Shown here piece by piece: positions 63,375 to 64,000 of a stretch of DNA of 64,000 nucleotides (position 1 is the first letter of the stretch; the number at the start of each line of letters is the position of its first letter). The DNA lies in NCBI GenBank assembly GCA_913776045.1, contig CAJYOI010000017.1, positions 27,128 through 91,127 of the forward strand. The letters are read 5' to 3'. A program made the position numbers and the translations under genes. The notes beneath the pieces were generated by a model. That model did not search any database. It was not told the DNA's origin and worked only from the letters and a program-made list of their open reading frames with translations. This DNA is from an uncultured Sphingomonas sp. GTDB taxonomy: Bacteria; Pseudomonadota; Alphaproteobacteria; Sphingomonadales; Sphingomonadaceae.

Positions 63375-64000
63375 TCAGGCCGCCTGCGCCGTCTCGATCG
63401 GCCGGCGATGCTTCATTTCGTTATTGAGCATCTCGGCCAGCAGGAACGCGAGCTCCAGGCTCTGGCTGGCGTTCAGTCGTGGGTCGCAGTGCGTGTGGTA
63501 GCGATCGGCGAGCGACTGTTCGGTCACATCGACCGCGCCGCCGGTGCATTCGGTGACGTTCTGCCCGGTCATTTCGCAGTGGATGCCGCCGGCGAAAGAC
63601 CCTTCCGCGCGGTGGACGGCGAAGAACCCCCGGACTTCGGCCAAAATGCGCTCGAACGGGCGCGTCTTGTAGCCGTTGGCCGCCTTCACGACGTTGCCGT
63701 GCATCGGATCGCAGCTCCACGCCACCGGATGGCCTTCGCGCTGGACCGCACGGACCAGCTTGGGCAGCCCGGCCTCAATCTTGTCGTGGCCGTAGCGAGT
63801 GATGAGCGTCATGCGGCCGGGCACGCGGCCAGGATTCAGCGTATCGAGCAGGCGCAGCAGCGCATCGGGCTCAAGGCTCGGCCCGCATTTCATGCCGATC
63901 GGGTTGCCGATGCCGCGCAGATATTCGACATGCGCCGAATTCTCGAACCGAGTGCGGTCGCCGATCCACAGGAAGTGGGCGGAGGTGTCGTACCAGTCGC
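63375..64000 (-). CDS. Class II DAHP synthase, C-terminal part (5' end outside window)
   Basis: 3-deoxy-D-arabino-heptulosonate-7-phosphate synthase, first step of the shikimate pathway in the cytoplasm. The frame runs to the window edge and starts [20 protein letters not shown]. Class II motifs include [64 protein letters not shown] and the C-terminal [20 protein letters not shown]. The metal-binding His and Glu are present. About 210 of some 450 residues are visible. Confidence 0.95.
   Translation of the reverse strand, partial: DWYDTSAHFLWIGDRTRFENSAHVEYLRGIGNPIGMKCGPSLEPDALLRLLDTLNPGRVPGRMTLITRYGHDKIEAGLPKLVRAVQREGHPVAWSCDPMHGNVVKAANGYKTRPFERILAEVRGFFAVHRAEGSFAGGIHCEMTGQNVTECTGGAVDVTEQSLADRYHTHCDPRLNASQSLELAFLLAEMLNNEMKHRRPIETAQAA

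Overview
The window is high-GC DNA from an aerobic alphaproteobacterium, most likely a sphingomonad (Sphingomonas or a close relative). This rests on the three long TonB-dependent receptors without an STN domain, the NodT-type efflux lipoprotein, the remains of an S8 autotransporter typical of sphingomonads, dense alpha/beta hydrolases and CaiB/BaiF genes, and a class II DAHP synthase. No replication origin, phage block or CRISPR array was seen.

Layout. (1) 1-4.7 kb: an EmrA-EmrB-NodT tripartite drug efflux operon facing a convergent TetR regulator. (2) 4.7-8.4 kb: a porin-like remnant, a large KatE catalase, and two IS5-family transposase stubs. (3) 8.4-12.9 kb: a compact module of a membrane GGDEF/EAL sensor, an exported cupredoxin, a DUF3034 protein and an exported group 1 truncated haemoglobin. 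(4) 13.2-15.8 kb: a decayed IS91-type unit (frameshifted integrase, nonsense-interrupted HUH transposase) and a GH92 mannosidase tail. (5) 15.8-56.3 kb: a catabolic accessory island. (6) 56.3-58.0 kb: an IS3 element abutting an older IS3 remnant, next to tRNA-Glu(CTC). (7) 58.3-60.3 kb: a decayed subtilisin-like autotransporter. (8) 60.4-64 kb: an M16 peptidase and the 3' part of class II DAHP synthase, probably core genome.

The island has three modules. The LacI module (15.8-32.8 kb) has MmgE/PrpD, several secreted hydrolases, a P450-CapA-membrane protein cassette, two TonB receptors, a tannase-family and a CocE-family hydrolase. Three LacI-like palindromes sit at its divergent starts. The CoA module (32.9-43.8 kb) is one translationally coupled minus-strand operon: TRAP transporter QMP, four CaiB/BaiF CoA-transferase paralogues and a fused 2-hydroxyacyl-CoA-dehydratase-like protein, next to two MarR regulators. 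The GntR module (44.7-56.3 kb) repeats the first theme: secreted hydrolase, GntR regulator, TonB receptor, tannase-family hydrolase, a second P450, an MFS carrier, a dihaem peroxidase and an OmpA-like protein. ATTGTTGACAAT-like sites lie before two of its transcription units.

The modules together suggest import of a large esterified substrate through the outer membrane, periplasmic ester cleavage, transport of the acids or alcohols across the inner membrane, P450 oxidation and CoA-linked catabolism. The substrate cannot be read from sequence. The strongest leads are the two P450s that share an I-helix lacking the usual acid/Thr pair, the CoA operon built on a dehydratase fold without an obvious iron-sulfur ligand set, and the cupredoxin/globin/c-di-GMP module. 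All coordinates and motif positions were read by eye; no database search was run.
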